Assembly: GCF_003073045.1 (NCBI RefSeq) | Contig: NC_037590.1 | Location: forward strand, 34,666,327-34,730,326 | Length of the DNA: 64,000 nucleotides | Source of the DNA: Pomacea canaliculata | Lineage: Eukaryota > Mollusca > Gastropoda > Architaenioglossa > Ampullariidae | Reading direction: 5' to 3' | Part shown: positions 38,931 to 51,173 of the stretch, in pieces | How positions within the stretch are numbered: position 1 is the first letter of the stretch | Layout: each line of letters opens with the position of its first letter | Translations under genes and position numbers: made by a program | Notes under the pieces: generated by a model | The model's database searches: none | What the model saw: only the letters and a program-made list of their open reading frames with translations | What the model was told of the DNA's origin: nothing

Positions 38931-40129
38931 AGCTTTTATAAGAGAAAGTGCGGTACTTCTGGGTGCTACATCTGTACTATTTAGTGTATAATGCATATTC
39001 TATCCACCAGATTGGAAAGCCATGGCCTATGATGGTTTCCTCAACACTTCAGGTCCATTGTGAGAATTTTCCTACGGCCCCAAACTTAACCATTCAAAGT
39101 AAGGACATTTGTAGGCAACTTCGTACGACTGCACAAATTTAGGTGTTTTGCTGACTGCACATGTACAAAATCTTAAACACTATACAGAAAACTGTATGAC
39201 AATGTAAAACATGTCAGGTCCAGTTGAAAAACGTAACACTTCGTATTTTGGTGACAGTCAAAGGCCCTTACTCTTTATTTTAATTTAGCTTGAATATTGT
39301 GGTCTCTCAGATTATTGATAAAATGGCCAGAAAACAGTTTACTATTGCTTGACTCTGTCTTTGAACGTTTGCTTGAAGATCAGAGTCTTAGTGCACTCAA
39401 CCTCAGTCATACTTAAATTCAAGTCTTAACGTGCCAGTGACCTGACAACTATCCCAGCACACCAGGCAACAGATGAGGGGTGCTTTATTAGGAACAATAA
39501 AACATGGTAGAAGGATCAGTCGACAGAACAAATACACCCCTTGGAATTTTAAACAAGAAAGCTGTGGTCTACTTATCCCTTGTAAAACAAATTTTATCTA
39601 GTGTAAACATTCATAATCACCTTGCTAACTGACACCCTTGTGCTCTCACCGTCCCGCACTTAAACATGCGAAATAATAAGACCGATAAAGGAAAGAAAAA
39701 GAAAATGGGTTACTGTGTCCCTAAGAACAAGTGCTGATAAAGAACTCAGCCTTCTGCGAAGTCGAAGTTCTTTTACTTTCGTTTCGAGGAAAGAGTAAAC
39801 GAAAACCTGATGAATAACATTATTGTCCAGACACGTTCCCTGTGTACCGCTTCTTACGTGTCTACGAAAATCTGTACAAACACTTTAAAGAAAGAGGTAT
39901 AAACGATAAGAAAGACAATAAAATACTAACATTTAAAAGGTTGTATGCCATTAGTGTAGACAGTAGTTGAATATTACAGAAGAGATAATAAAATAGATAA
40001 TACTGGCCCTCGAATCATGAACGATGTTAAGTAGCAAAAGTATTGTTTACATCTTGTTTCTAGGCACAAACATGTATGTGGCTGTGACCCTCCAGGGTTA
40101 TCATGGGAAGCCAATGAAAGCCATCAGAA

Positions 40130-40136
40130 TATAAAG
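40130..40136 (+). promoter_or_regulatory. TATA-like motif upstream of the 40300 signal exon
   Basis: TATAAAG lies about 165 bp upstream of the ATG at 40300. Confidence 0.4.
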
Positions 40137-40299
40137 GGAGGCCCATAATTGGCAGCTGGGTCTGACTCATGGCCATAGAGACTAATATAAAATGACAGCA
40201 GTCGTTCTTTTTATCAGTTTCTCCTGAAGAAGGCTTAGATATTTCATCACAGACATTTTGACTATCCTACTCGTCAACGTTGTCGTTAGTTTGATTATC

Positions 40300-40333
40300 A
40301 TGAAGTACTTTCTGATCGTCCTGCTTCTTTGTG
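40300..40333 (+). pseudogene. Lone signal-peptide exon of the six-cysteine family
   Basis: The 34-nt open exon encodes MKYFLIVLLLC and ends in phase 1 at a GTGAGT donor. Its length matches exon 1 of the 2.1 kb and 21.3 kb genes. A TATA-like motif lies upstream. No exon A, B or tail was found before the next member at 43660; the interval carries transposon fragments (40853-41115, 41819-41911, 42392-43262). Most likely the remains of a member whose other exons were lost. Confidence 0.6.
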
Positions 40334-40852
40334 GTGAGTTTTCTAGAATTGTATTGGAGAATGACAATAGTGCACTTACGGTTCATGCAGTTAAGTACTA
40401 TTCTTGATTTTTGTTATCATTTATAAATACTATGCATCAAAGAAATTTATTTCACATTTTCATCAAGTCAAATTTATCTCTTTACTTTATATACTTAAAT
40501 TTTATTACCCTTCTAATTATATGTATTAATGGCTGAGTATGTTTTGTGTATTATATAAAGTCATTGCTTTCACTTTTTTTTAATTGTTGTTTCGCACAGA
40601 GACCGAAAACCTTTGTTTCGATGTTGCGCGATATAAAAGTTCAGATAAATTTTAAGAAAGATTTTATTTCTAAATTCACCCCCTCGTATTGAATATCCAG
40701 GTATTATTAAACATCTGTGAATGTGAAACATGAAATAAATTGTAGCACACATTAGCACCAGCATGTGACATGTAACGGAATGTGAATTTTCCAAAATTCC
40801 AGGATTTCCTTATGGTGTACATAAATGAATTGCGTACTAAGTTTCCCCTTTC

Positions 40853-41115
40853 CTAACATTCCCAAGAAAGTTTATAGACACTAGGCGAAAAGCAGTCCAT
40901 GGTTGTTTCGCATTCCCCTGAAAGCAAGTTGTTCAACCGGTAATCTTTGAAGATCTCTGAATCCGAGGACCCACAAGAATTCCCTCCAATAACCTTTGCC
41001 TAACTCGTGGGAATTTTTCATGCAGGCATCGTAAAGCTGACAAAGTCCCGCCCATGGCTTTCACGAAGCTCTTCATCAAACCTAGTTAGATGGGATGGGA
41101 TGGTAGCATGATTTT
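40853..41115 (-). pseudogene. Fragment of a repetitive gene family (upstream part)
   Basis: Minus-strand frames give segments such as FDEELRESHGRD, CLHEKFPRVRQRLLEGILVG and FRLVSINFLGN, broken by frameshifts. They look like a repetitive animal gene family, probably transposon-derived, whose later part (the HGERFHQDI region) is at 57540-57834. The last 110 bases are nearly identical to 57795-57905. Confidence 0.6.
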
Positions 41116-41818
41116 GTGAGCATTTTCAGCTTAATACTTTAAAAGACAATAGTTCATGTGGATTAAGTTCAGCCTTTGGATTTATGCAAAACTTTGCCAT
41201 TATTATTATTATGCGGTCTATTATATTATCAGTTAGGGTATTTTCACTATGTCGAAACAAGATAAGAGTAACAGTAAGTTTATAGTCATGTACATGTTTA
41301 CATTCATTATTGTTTCTGTTTTCTAATGTATTCCAAAATTCTTGAACATAGTTGTATTTCAAAAATATGTGTTCGATCCTTTATTTTTTTTTTTTGGTTA
41401 CAAAAGGTACATAAGTTATTACTTAAAATTTTCATCTTTTAAATAATAATTTCAGCTAAGAGCGAATATCATGTGTACAAGACTAACCTGTAACCATGTA
41501 TATTTAATTGCATGGCTATTACTTATTTTAAGAAAAATCCTTTTCCAACTGAATTCGCTTTGCAACTTTTTAATCTATTTTTGACAACAATTTGGTTCAT
41601 ATTCATTATTATTTAATATATTGCAATAGTTCTTTGAGCCTTTTCTTTCGAAAAATATTAATGTTGAAGAAAATTGCAATTTACTTTTTATGTTTTTACA
41701 AATTTGAAAAAGACACTCGAAAATTAATTTACACACATACACACATACTAACAAACACACAAATTCTTTCTCTAGGATAAATAAACAGTAAACATAAAAG
41801 AGGGCTCCGTATACATGA

Positions 41819-41911
41819 TATATGTTACGGCCAAACCCCGAAGTTCGGCCAGTTCCCGAATTGTGTGTGGCCAATGTCTGATGTACTTCGGGCTTTGGCC
41901 GTAACATATAT
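41819..41911. repeat. 93-bp hairpin element
   Basis: tatatgttacggccaaa and ccccgaagt on the left are mirrored by acttcggg and ctttggccgtaacatata on the right, with about 40 bases between. Terminal inverted repeats this long around so little sequence suggest a minimal MITE. Confidence 0.75.
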
Positions 41912-42391
41912 ATATATACACACAAACTACTATTGTTAACTCAAAACAAACTTTCTAATTCCCGAGCTTTACAAATGGTAACCCAGCTACAGGTGACGGA
42001 CAATATAAATAAAAAAGACTCAACATATTTAATTCATCATATGCAATGAAATCACAGGACCCATACATACAAACACATTTTAACTATCAGTAACTTACCT
42101 CAACACACACACCTCCTCAGACACATTACATCTGCTCCTTAGTCGCTCGAGCACAAACATAAAAAGAAGCTGTCACACATATATACTTACACTTAAAACC
42201 ATTTGCAAAGGACACAAGCAAACATTCTTAACCCCACCCTGCAGATAAACATGAAAGGATTTCTCATATATGCTAGATATACACAAGATACTGTTATAAC
42301 ATACTTCATAATAATGACGCTTTTAAGTAGGAACACAGCTACAGATAAATGACAGTATACATGTATGTATAAATGTAAAGGACTTAAAATA

Positions 42392-43262
42392 CAGTGATAC
42401 CTCGGTTCTCGAACGCCTTGACTTTCGACCAAATCGGTATTCGACCAGGAAATTCGAGAAAATTTTGTCTTGGAATCCGAACAAATATTTGGAACTCGAA
42501 CATCCGAACGTCCGAGATGAGCCGAGTTGAGCCGAATGGCGTTCATTCGGCCCAGCGCGCCTTGCTTGCGTCATCAGTGTGAGTGCAGAGAGAGAGAGTG
42601 ACGTTTTTGTGGAGAGAGTCATGAAATGTGTGCAAAATGGGCAGAAATCGCAAATTTTGTTGAACAACATCACCCTGATAAAGTGGTAGCAAATAGAGCA
42701 GTTAACATTTTTAATGACAATGTTATGTCCACTTTCCGCAAAATTTTGCAAATGAGAAAAAAAACAGCAAACAATTGACAAATTCTTCCGTAAAGAAATC
42801 ACACAAGCAACTGCAGAGCAAGATTCTGATTCTCCTCAGCAAAAGATACAGAGAACAGAAACACCCGAAGAGCAGTTACCCTCTGTTTTTATTGAAGATG
42901 ACTCCCCTTCAAAACAATAACCATCCCCCTTCCCTCCTCCCTCCACATTCATTCCCTCCTGCCATAAAGTTTGGTACAGGTACAGTAAATGAAACACAAA
43001 TTACTGTACTGTACAGTACATTTTATTTTTTATTTTATTTTTTTTTAATAAATACACTTTTATTTTTTATTTCTTGTTGAGACTCATGTTTTTCTACATA
43101 TTATATACAAATTAGGCCAGTAAATAGGCATTTTCTGGGGCTTGGAACGAATTAATCCAGTTTCCATTATTTCCTATGGGTTTCATTGCTTCGGTTCTCG
43201 AACAATTTGGTTCTCGACCGTCCTCCCGGAACGAATTATGTTCGAGAACCGAGGTATCACTG
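42392..43262 (+). mobile_element. Non-autonomous pogo/Tigger-like DNA transposon (871 bp)
   Basis: Perfect 23-bp terminal inverted repeats (cagtgatacctcggttctcg plus aac, and its complement) lie at 42392-42414 and 43240-43262, flanked by a TA duplication (42390-42391 and 43263-43264). Inside, 42628-42920 encodes the tail end of a Tigger-type transposase: CAKWAEIANFVEQHHPDKVV onward to STFRKILQMRKK, then, one frame over after a run of A, IDKFFRKEITQATAEQDSD onward to a TAA. The DDE domain is missing, so this is an internally deleted copy moved in trans. The second duplication copy lacks it, so it inserted after that duplication or was lost there. Confidence 0.9.
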
Positions 43263-43659
43263 TATAAATTTAGGTTCTAGAAGTAATGTTACTCTTGAAA
43301 TAATTCTAATAATATTAGCATAAAAACAGCGAAACAGAACATGAACATCAGGACACAGCACTAAATCAAGAATGACAGTGCAAACTCAGATAAGCCAACC
43401 CTACCCGCTTGTAGACGGGTGGAGCTGTTGAAAATATTTATTCTAATAAACAGAAATCAGGATGATGAAATTCCTTTACAACATTTCGTAGATAGGCTAT
43501 GACAGGATATCTCTATGGCCACTATATGAGTGTTTCGGTGATAACAAGTCTGATTGACAGCCGATAATTCAAAGTTAGTAGGACACAGGTATACAAGCAA
43601 ACCACCGAGGTTAAGCTGTAGTACCAGTTTTCGATTTTACTATCGTTCAATTTTTCACC

Positions 43660-45689
43660 ATGAAGTTTGCGATGATATTACTTCTTTCAGATGATACCTA
43701 AAAAGGCAAATTTTGTGTAATAGGTGGCTCGTGAATGTTAATTAAAGGATATATATATATAACTGAGTAAATATTTATACCATTTTAGGTAGGGTCTACT
43801 GGTTTATTTGACGTGACCATGAATTTTATTTATCATTCACGAAACTTGGAGTGAAAGTGGATGAACTTTTTTCACGGAAATATCAGCATCGCCATCAAGT
43901 TTCTGATTCTTGCAAAGAAGCTATAAAAGTTTGTCCACGTCAGAATCTTTAGAAGGTGTGCCTGAAGATAGTTTCCGGAAATGCCAAACAATCTTGTATT
44001 TACAAACTTTGATCCTTTTTCCTGGGATCTGGATTTCGGATTTACTATTAGCACACCTTATACTTTCGCCCTGTGAATTTCGAAGTGCTATTTTTTACCC
44101 CTGACACGGTCAGTTGGGTATAGTTGTATGTAAGTAAAGATCTTCATGATGTGTATTAGACCAATTGAGGCACTATAACACACAACCATCTAAGGATCTT
44201 TTGTTAAAGTTAAGTTAAAGATGTAACACCTACTTTTACACTTTGCAGTTAGAATGCAAGTCTTTAAGATTGACTCTGGATTAAGGTCTATGATTGGCTA
44301 CTGAGAACTGACCATAAAGAAAAGTATAGAGACAAAAATCGTTTGTTTTATTCCGAGAAAGATACTTGTATGCAAATCTTTATATCACAATTACATTTTT
44401 TTTTCAGCAGTCGAATGTCATGTTAATCTTACGAGAAAAAATTGAAAGGTTAATTCTTTCTGTAAACTTTCTAAGTTCATTTTAAATCCACGCATTGTAT
44501 ACAAATGTAGCTCACATTAAGCACTTTCTGAACTGATGCCTCACAGTGTTGGAACAATTTTAGATAGATTGAAATTTTTAAAAGTTTGCCGAAAATTGTA
44601 AAAATCAGGAAACTTTCTAGTCTTAAGTTAGACTTATTTGACAATATACTTTTACCTTTATTTTAAAATTAAATATTATCATAAAACTCAGCCAAGGTGC
44701 ATCCTCCTAGGTACCTAAAAACTGTCTGTGAATCAATTGCAGTGTCTTCCATGACTCTAATAAATGGAGACGACAAGAATGACTGCATGAGGATGTGCAA
44801 TGATGTTGCTGAATCAGGCATACAAAAAAGTTTCTCTCAATCCATAGTTTGCAAGTAAGTTTACTATGTGCAATTTTTATCCTCTTCAACCTCTTAACTA
44901 ATTATTGAAGATGAATAAGAATTTGACAGAAGGTGTAAGAAGAGAATAAGGCGAGTAGGGCAGAACTAAAAGACTCGAATGTCTTTTTTACTCAGCAATC
45001 ACATTTAAATTTAGTCTTTTTTATATCTTATGTACTATAAATTTTTAATATATGCAATAGAAAAGGGTGCTTCCTTTTTTAAAAGTCTCTGGTAACTCCA
45101 TCATATCTAAACTGCATTATATCTTGCTTATGTATAATTTCAATACAAACAGTTTTCCACAGAGACTAATGCATTTTTGTACGGTTTTTTTAACAACTTT
45201 TTTTCAGATATGCTCAGAATAATTTAGACTGCTTTAAAAATACCTGTGGACTAGAGGTCGCATCGCATGTACGAGAGGTAGAGGAGATGTTGAGGAGTAA
45301 AGGCTACTCTTGTGGTAAGCAGTTAACGCGATCAAGATAAACTGATTACACAAAAGCTATTCATGCAAAAAGAACAGGAAAGAAAGCACAGTTCGTAATA
45401 AGAAAGTTTAAAGCATCATGGCGAAGCAAGACTCAATTTTATGTTACAGGGAGTGCTATAGTTGTGGACAGGAATCGTAACTATATTCTGCCTCTCTTAA
45501 GATTGTGGAGATATTAGAAGGAAAGTGGCAAATAATATTTACATATTTTTGTGAAAGAATGACAAAATGAGTTCGGGGTGATAACGTTTCAATTTTCTTG
45601 CAGACCTTTCCGGCTCTAGTGCTCTGTCTGGCAGTCTCCTCATCGTCCTTCTTGCCCTGCTGATTACTACATACAGAGCCTTAATCTAA
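43660..45689 (+). pseudogene. Single-module six-cysteine gene with lost exon-1 splice donor
   Basis: Exons by comparison with the 58.5 kb copy: 43660-43690 (31 nt, MKFAMILLLS), 44743-44854 (112), 45208-45314 (107), 45604-45689 (86). They sum to 336 nt, exactly 112 codons, with no stop. Cysteines follow x3, x17, x8, x4, x21, and the tail SGSLLIVLLALLITT with TYRALI is GPI-like. However, the exon 1 donor is AT (cag|ATGATACC) where the sister has GT (cag|GTGAGACC); read-through adds only DDT before a stop. The TATA motif is also altered (tatacaag against tataaatg), and about 50 bases of 5' leader are missing. Probably a very young pseudogene, unless another donor or start is used. Confidence 0.85.
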
Positions 45690-46621
45690 TGACAACTTGC
45701 AGCTACAATCACTAACAACTGGCCTCATGGTGAATTATACTGCGATCTGTATTATCAGGTCGTAAGAATTAAATATAGAAACATTTGCAAGGCCTAACAG
45801 AAGCAAAAGAAAAAAATATATTTGTGCTAAACAACTGTCTGATTACCAGGCAAAATAATGTATCATATCTACTTAAAATTTAAGTCTTAAATTAAACATA
45901 TAAATGCCATTATATGTCCAGGGGACATCACTACCTGAACGAGTATGTGTATAAGTTCTGCATTGCTTACTGCGATAATGATATACGCATTCTATTAGAC
46001 ATTCCCACCCGTGACATTAAAAAAAAAATTCCAGAAAATACGAAATCTGAATTCACAACCCAAAAACATCATTGCCCTGGTGACAGGCACTTGAACCTGT
46101 TGTCATGAAAACTAAAAGTAGATATCTCATTATTTAGGCGATTGTTATATAGACATATATGCACACACATACTTTATAGCCACGAAGAAATGTTTGAAAA
46201 TATTGAAGGCATGTATGAGATAGTTATCAAATTTAAGAAAGTTGTCAGCTGCAATGTGAATTACCTGTTTACTAATTGTATCTTACAATTTGGCTGATTT
46301 AGCGAAGATTTGACAACTAGATAAAATGTCAGCGTTCGAACCCGACATCGCCGGTTTTCTACTAGTTGATTTCCCCTAGTCGACCCAGCTGTCGGAAATG
46401 ATTATCGAACTCTGTAGATGATTGGAGTGTAATGATCGCGGATGTCTACGCATTTTTGACTAGGTATAGGCTGTGTATATATAAAGCTTCGCGCTAACGA
46501 GTGTCTGATACTGTCTGGGAGAGTAATTGTAACTACTGGCTTAATCTTACTTCACCACAGCGCGAATTAGTGTCTGAATTGAGCTGAAAAATAGTCAACT
46601 ATTAATACACAGCAGTGCGTG

Positions 46622-46622
<1 letters not shown>

Positions 46623-46677
<55 letters not shown>
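46623..46677 (+). repeat. (AATC)n microsatellite
   Basis: About 13 tandem aatc units; the corresponding tract in the duplicated segment is at 62395-62506. Confidence 0.97.
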
Positions 46678-46811
46678 TTTGTATGTACAGGACAGAAATT
46701 CTTCTCTTTGCTCACAAATCATGATAAACTATATATCTAAACATATATATATGTACGTAAAAGTATTGAAGTCAAAACTGCGAAGTTTCCTCAAAAGGTC
46801 TTTGCTGATCC

Positions 46812-47910
46812 ACACTAAATGACACTGGAGCTGATAGACTCCACTTGCATACCAGTTATCATTTAAGATAAAAGCTCAAAGACCATATTCATTGGTTATG
46901 AATATCTCGAGTAGCATTCCCAAATGACAACATCTTGAATTAAATTAAGTGACATACATAAGATTTAATAATGTGAAAAGAAGCTAAGAAAAATGAAGAA
47001 CTTTTCATTAATGACTATATGTCGACCTGAAGAAAAAAAATAACTGTTACAGCAATGACACAGAATACCAAAGATTTGTTTTCGTAAGGACTTTATCCAT
47101 CATAGATAAGAACTAACTACTAAGCAGCTTTTTTAAGACATAAACACTTCGCATCTGGTAGCTAGAATTTTACTATTTTGGGAGACTACCTGTCATACTT
47201 TTATAGTTTAAGTTATATGCATTAAAAAATGCGGAGACCTAAGTAAAACAGTTAGTTTACACTTTTTAGTACATTTCAAATAAAAGTGTGTTTTCAAAAA
47301 TTGTTGCCTTTAACTTTAAAGTCTTTTTTTTCAACACAGCGCTTTTCCAAACGCAAAATGCTTCTCGGCTCCAATGACAACTTTTCCTGATGCTTTTGCT
47401 TCTTCAAGTTGTCTTTTTTGTGTTGAGGTTTCACAAATCTGTGGTCACATGATGCTCTCAGTTTATTGCCCTAATGACCTTTGTAATCAACACGCTTTGT
47501 GCTCTCACCGTCCGGCACTTACAAAATGCGACATAATAAGACCGATAAAGGAAAGACAAAGAAAATGGGTTACTGTGTACCTAAGAACAAGTGCTGATAA
47601 AGAGCTCAGCCTTCTGCGAAGTCGAAGTTCCTTTACTTTCGTTTCTAGGAAAGAGTAAATGAAAACCTGATGAATAACATCATTGTCTATACATGTTCCC
47701 TGTGTACCGCTTCTTACGTGTTGACTAAAATCTGTACAAAGACTTTAAAGAAAGAGGTATAAGCGATAAGAAAGAAAATAAAAGACTAACATTTGAAAAG
47801 TTGTATGATGTCAAAAACGCCATTAGTGTAGACAGTAGTTGAATATTAAAAAAAGAGATCGTAAAATAGATAATACTGGCCTCGAATCATGAACGATGTT
47901 AAGGAAGCAA
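46812..47910 (+). repeat. Duplicated block, copy 2
   Basis: Matches pieces of 37385-40045 in the same order, without the intervening segments. The part from 47490 (ctcaccgtccggcactt onward) is one of four related copies of a repeat also at about 39590, 49060 and 56770. Confidence 0.85.
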
Positions 47911-48229
47911 TTTTATAGCAAATCGTTCACAAATCAGCAGATAATTACATTCAGAGATAAAATCCTTGACCAATTACTTTTTATCAAACGGAAAATTCAA
48001 GTTAGTGATTACAGAGGTAGTCGTGTCATGAATTAAAATAATTCTGTGTATCTACACACATCAAAATGTAAAGAGGAAATTGAGGAAATATAGTATATAA
48101 AAAATGACAAATAAAAACACAGAAAACTGTAAAAAGTTGAAGTTGTTGATAGAACGGATCTATAAGAACTCTTCGCTTTGGATATCCTAGTGTTAAGATA
48201 TATCTGCTGCATATTTGTTTTTTCCATGT

Positions 48230-48302
48230 TAAATATGAAATAAATTCTAGGACATATCAGGTATTTCAGCATGTGACACGTAACGGAATGTGAATTTTCC
48301 AA
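48230..48302 (-). repeat. Short repeat shared with 40722-40800
   Basis: Both copies read MENSHSVTCHML in the same minus-strand frame and share gtaacggaatgtgaattttc. The shared frame is probably incidental to repeat identity; the element is not identified. Confidence 0.6.
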
Positions 48303-49276
48303 GATTTTGTGAAAGTTTGTCTATACTGGAAACACACCGGAGATCTATTTAATGGAGAGAGTAAGAGGAAGTGAGTGAGCGATGAAATAGAAACTTGGAC
48401 GAGGAATCGTACTACATAATCGTTAACCATCACAAGTAGTAAGGGGACAAATCTCCTTTTCTGGACAATAAAGTAATCTTATCTTATCTTATCTTATCTC
48501 ATGCCAATCTAACAACGACTTCGCTGGAGGGGAGTACATTGTGGAGACTAATAAAAATAATGTTGGGTTGTGAGTGTTAAACGTAGAAGGGCGCCATCTC
48601 TTAATGGTTCGTGCCCAAATATCAAAGCAAAAGGCCAAAGGTCATCCGGGCCTGTGGATAGCATTTTGTAGTCCAGCCCAACGAGTAGATTGGTATTTGA
48701 TTTGGGTTTTTTAATCAATCCCAGTCATGATAAGAGAAGCAGAGTAGCGCGAATACAAAGAAACCTTGTCTTCACGTGACACACAACCTGTTGCTGTGGG
48801 ATCTGTGTCACACCTGTCTGTGTGCCATTTCAAACGGCATTTCGATAAACTCTTGGGAAATTCTTTTTAATCAGTTCAAATGCCTTGTGAAGTGTACATT
48901 GCTTTATATCACTATAAGATAAGATTTTCGTAAACACATCTAACTGTTCATTAATAAACAGCCCCCAGCAGGCAAGTAGGACATTTTACTGTTATATGAG
49001 AACCTTGTATCAAATATTGAAAATAAAATAGCACACTGGCACAGTCTAGGCTCAGCAAGATACCTGAAAGATTTTATCTAATGCAAACATAGGTAATCAC
49101 GATACTACTTGACTGGCTTTACTGCTCTCACCGTCCTCTGTCTCACGCATAAAACTACGGATTAATGTGACTAATAAACGAGACAAAAGATCGAAGTGGA
49201 ATGAGTTTTGTTTTTAATTTTTACATCTGAACTGGTTATTTATAACTGATAAACATTTTCACTGATTTAACTGCAG

Positions 49277-49353
49277 ACGGCGTCGAAAGCAATAACACTT
49301 GCATGAGCTCTTCCATCCGCAGAAACATACAATCTTTGATACTCGCTTGTCTA
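49277..49353 (+). pseudogene. Relic exon A of the six-cysteine family
   Basis: After a CTGCAG acceptor the phase-1 frame encodes DGVESNNTCMSSSIRRNIQS and then LILACL. This looks like exon A: a C-x3-C box whose second Cys is Ser (TCC, one base from TGC) and a later A-C pair. A GTAAAC donor follows one base out of the expected phase. Upstream lies the repeat that also precedes the 40300 exon. No exon 1 or B was found nearby. Confidence 0.35.
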
Positions 49354-49689
49354 GTAAACTCAATATGAGTATCAAGGCTCATGATCAAAACAAGGGGAAG
49401 ACTAGAAAAGTGAGCCAAATAAACAATCTTATTGAGTTTTCAAGGCCATAGGACATCAACTTGACATTGTTGTACGAAAATGTAGATGAATGACAATACT
49501 CCAGATTTTACTGAAGATGTGCTGCTATTTGTCTACTGACAACACATAAATGAAAGAAAGAAAGAATTAAAGAAAGAAGGTAAAAAGGAAAAGAAATAAA
49601 ATTAAAGACGAAACGGTTGTATAATGCCAAATCATTAAAGTGTGGAGCGCTATGAAAGAGTTTAAACCATTTGTTTTTCGCTGCACACG

Positions 49690-51000
49690 TTAAACCATCT
49701 CTTGCATCATCGAGCTGTCTCGCTGCACAACATCTGTATTTACATATGTAGTTGTGCTAAGATAAACAAATGAATCAAAACATTGGAATCGAAGACTTTG
49801 CATGTTCGAGGCTAAATAACAACAACAGACAAGCTCTATTACTTGAACAGTTATTTGTTGTGCTGTGGGAAGAGAACAATGACTAGGGTCAACAATAAAG
49901 GATAGCGACCAAAGGGAGTTAACTACTGGCCCAATATTTAGGCAGAGTAAACTACACTTACGTCCCTTTACAGGATGAAAAGTATTCTGTGAAGAAATTT
50001 TTGAGTTCGAGGAAAGCCAAGTGGAAACCCCTACAATGCCCGGCAAAGGAGCGAGAAATGCTGTGGTCGCTCGTCCACAAGAGGCAGCTCGGATTTGTTT
50101 TAACGTCTGTCCCCTAGTTGAGGCGTCAGTGATTGTTTAGAATTTAGATAATTTGTGGAATATATTTACATATTTTCTTAGGTCAGTGCAGCATCAGGTT
50201 TCAGTGACTATAATTAATAATGTTGTAAAAGAACATTATAAAGTGGGAACCGTAAAATGTAACATTGTGCTGAAGTATAAACTCTAGTATTCTTTTATTA
50301 ACAATCAAACTGAGAAAAAGAAACCTTCTATTGAAATATTTGATAATTAAGGTTGTTGAATAATTAGTAACTTTCTGGATGTGTGTTACGAATTAGGTTT
50401 TGTTCAACAATTTTTATATAATTTTATTAAGTATTGTCCATTTTTTAATACAATGAAATGTATACAGGGCATGCAAAGAGGCAGATTTAGTTGGTCTTTC
50501 CTACAATGGCGAAGGCGATATGGCTGTTTTAGTAGACACAACATTAAAAGGAAGAAATAAAGGGTGTAAATGCCTCAGAGAAAATGCTGCAATCACTGAG
50601 CCCCTCAACCCTGACATTTTCTTACCATCTCCCACCTTGTCAGCTAGCACACTCAAGTGCCTGCTGTAACACATATCCATGTTTTGTAACACTTACATAC
50701 GCACATTTCAAACACAGCCATCCGTGCACTCCGAAAAGTCAGAAAAATGTTTACTAATATTTAAAACATTGCTAGATTTTATTTTTATTTTTTAAAAGTT
50801 ATTTACTGCTAACGTAATGACAACAGATAATAAGTGAAGCCGCTTCCCCGCCCCACTCCACCTACATTGCAAGTACAAAGGTATCAAATTTTCTAGCACC
50901 GGCAACAGAAAAGCAAGAGAAACCTGCCTTTGACACAATAAAAAGTATCGAGTGTCCTGCGAGAAGGCGAAGGCCACCGACTACAAGGTTGGTCTGAGGT
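49690..51000. other. Intergenic, no gene recognised
   Basis: A 118-codon minus-strand open frame at 49690-50046 has no motif I recognise and no splice context. The remainder is AT-rich with nothing evident until the promoter block of the next gene. Confidence 0.35.
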
Positions 51001-51173
51001 GGTGCATTGTACGGAACCATCATGTGACCACACAACGCATTTTATCCTAAAGGACAATGAACCACTCACAGTGACTAGACCCATAGAATATTGTATACAA
51101 AAGCGAGGGCTAAAGTAGAAGCAGAAAACGGTGATTACCTTTGTGCTCTTTTTTCCTGAAGTTTTCTTAGGAA

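Larger units (their letters stand above)
37385..40045 (+). repeat. Duplicated block, copy 1 (with two extra segments)
   Basis: 37385-38035, about 38540-38580 and 39630-40045 match 46812-47910 nearly base for base in order. The sequence between them (the actg repeat, a hairpin at 38836-38930, and more) is absent from the second copy. So segments were gained here or lost there. Confidence 0.85.
42195..46800 (+). repeat. Direct segmental duplication, copy 1
   Basis: Partner of 57905-62640. Similarity runs from upstream flank through the whole gene and its introns to the (AATC)n tract and beyond. This copy alone contains the pogo/Tigger-like element at 42392-43262. It lacks two segments present in copy 2 (about 58863-59125 and 59318-59955). 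Confidence 0.9.

Noticed and set aside
41575-41925. 116-codon minus-strand open frame
   Set aside because: Low-complexity Lys/Phe/Val composition running through the hairpin element; no family resemblance.
42323-42802. 159-codon minus-strand open frame
   Set aside because: It spans the left end of the pogo-like element antisense to its coding relic, so it is a shadow frame.
46619-46822. Frame beginning with QSINQSINQSIN
   Set aside because: Translation of the (AATC)n microsatellite.
49690-50046. 118-codon minus-strand open frame
   Set aside because: No recognisable motif, no splice context, and this length is expected by chance in tens of kilobases.
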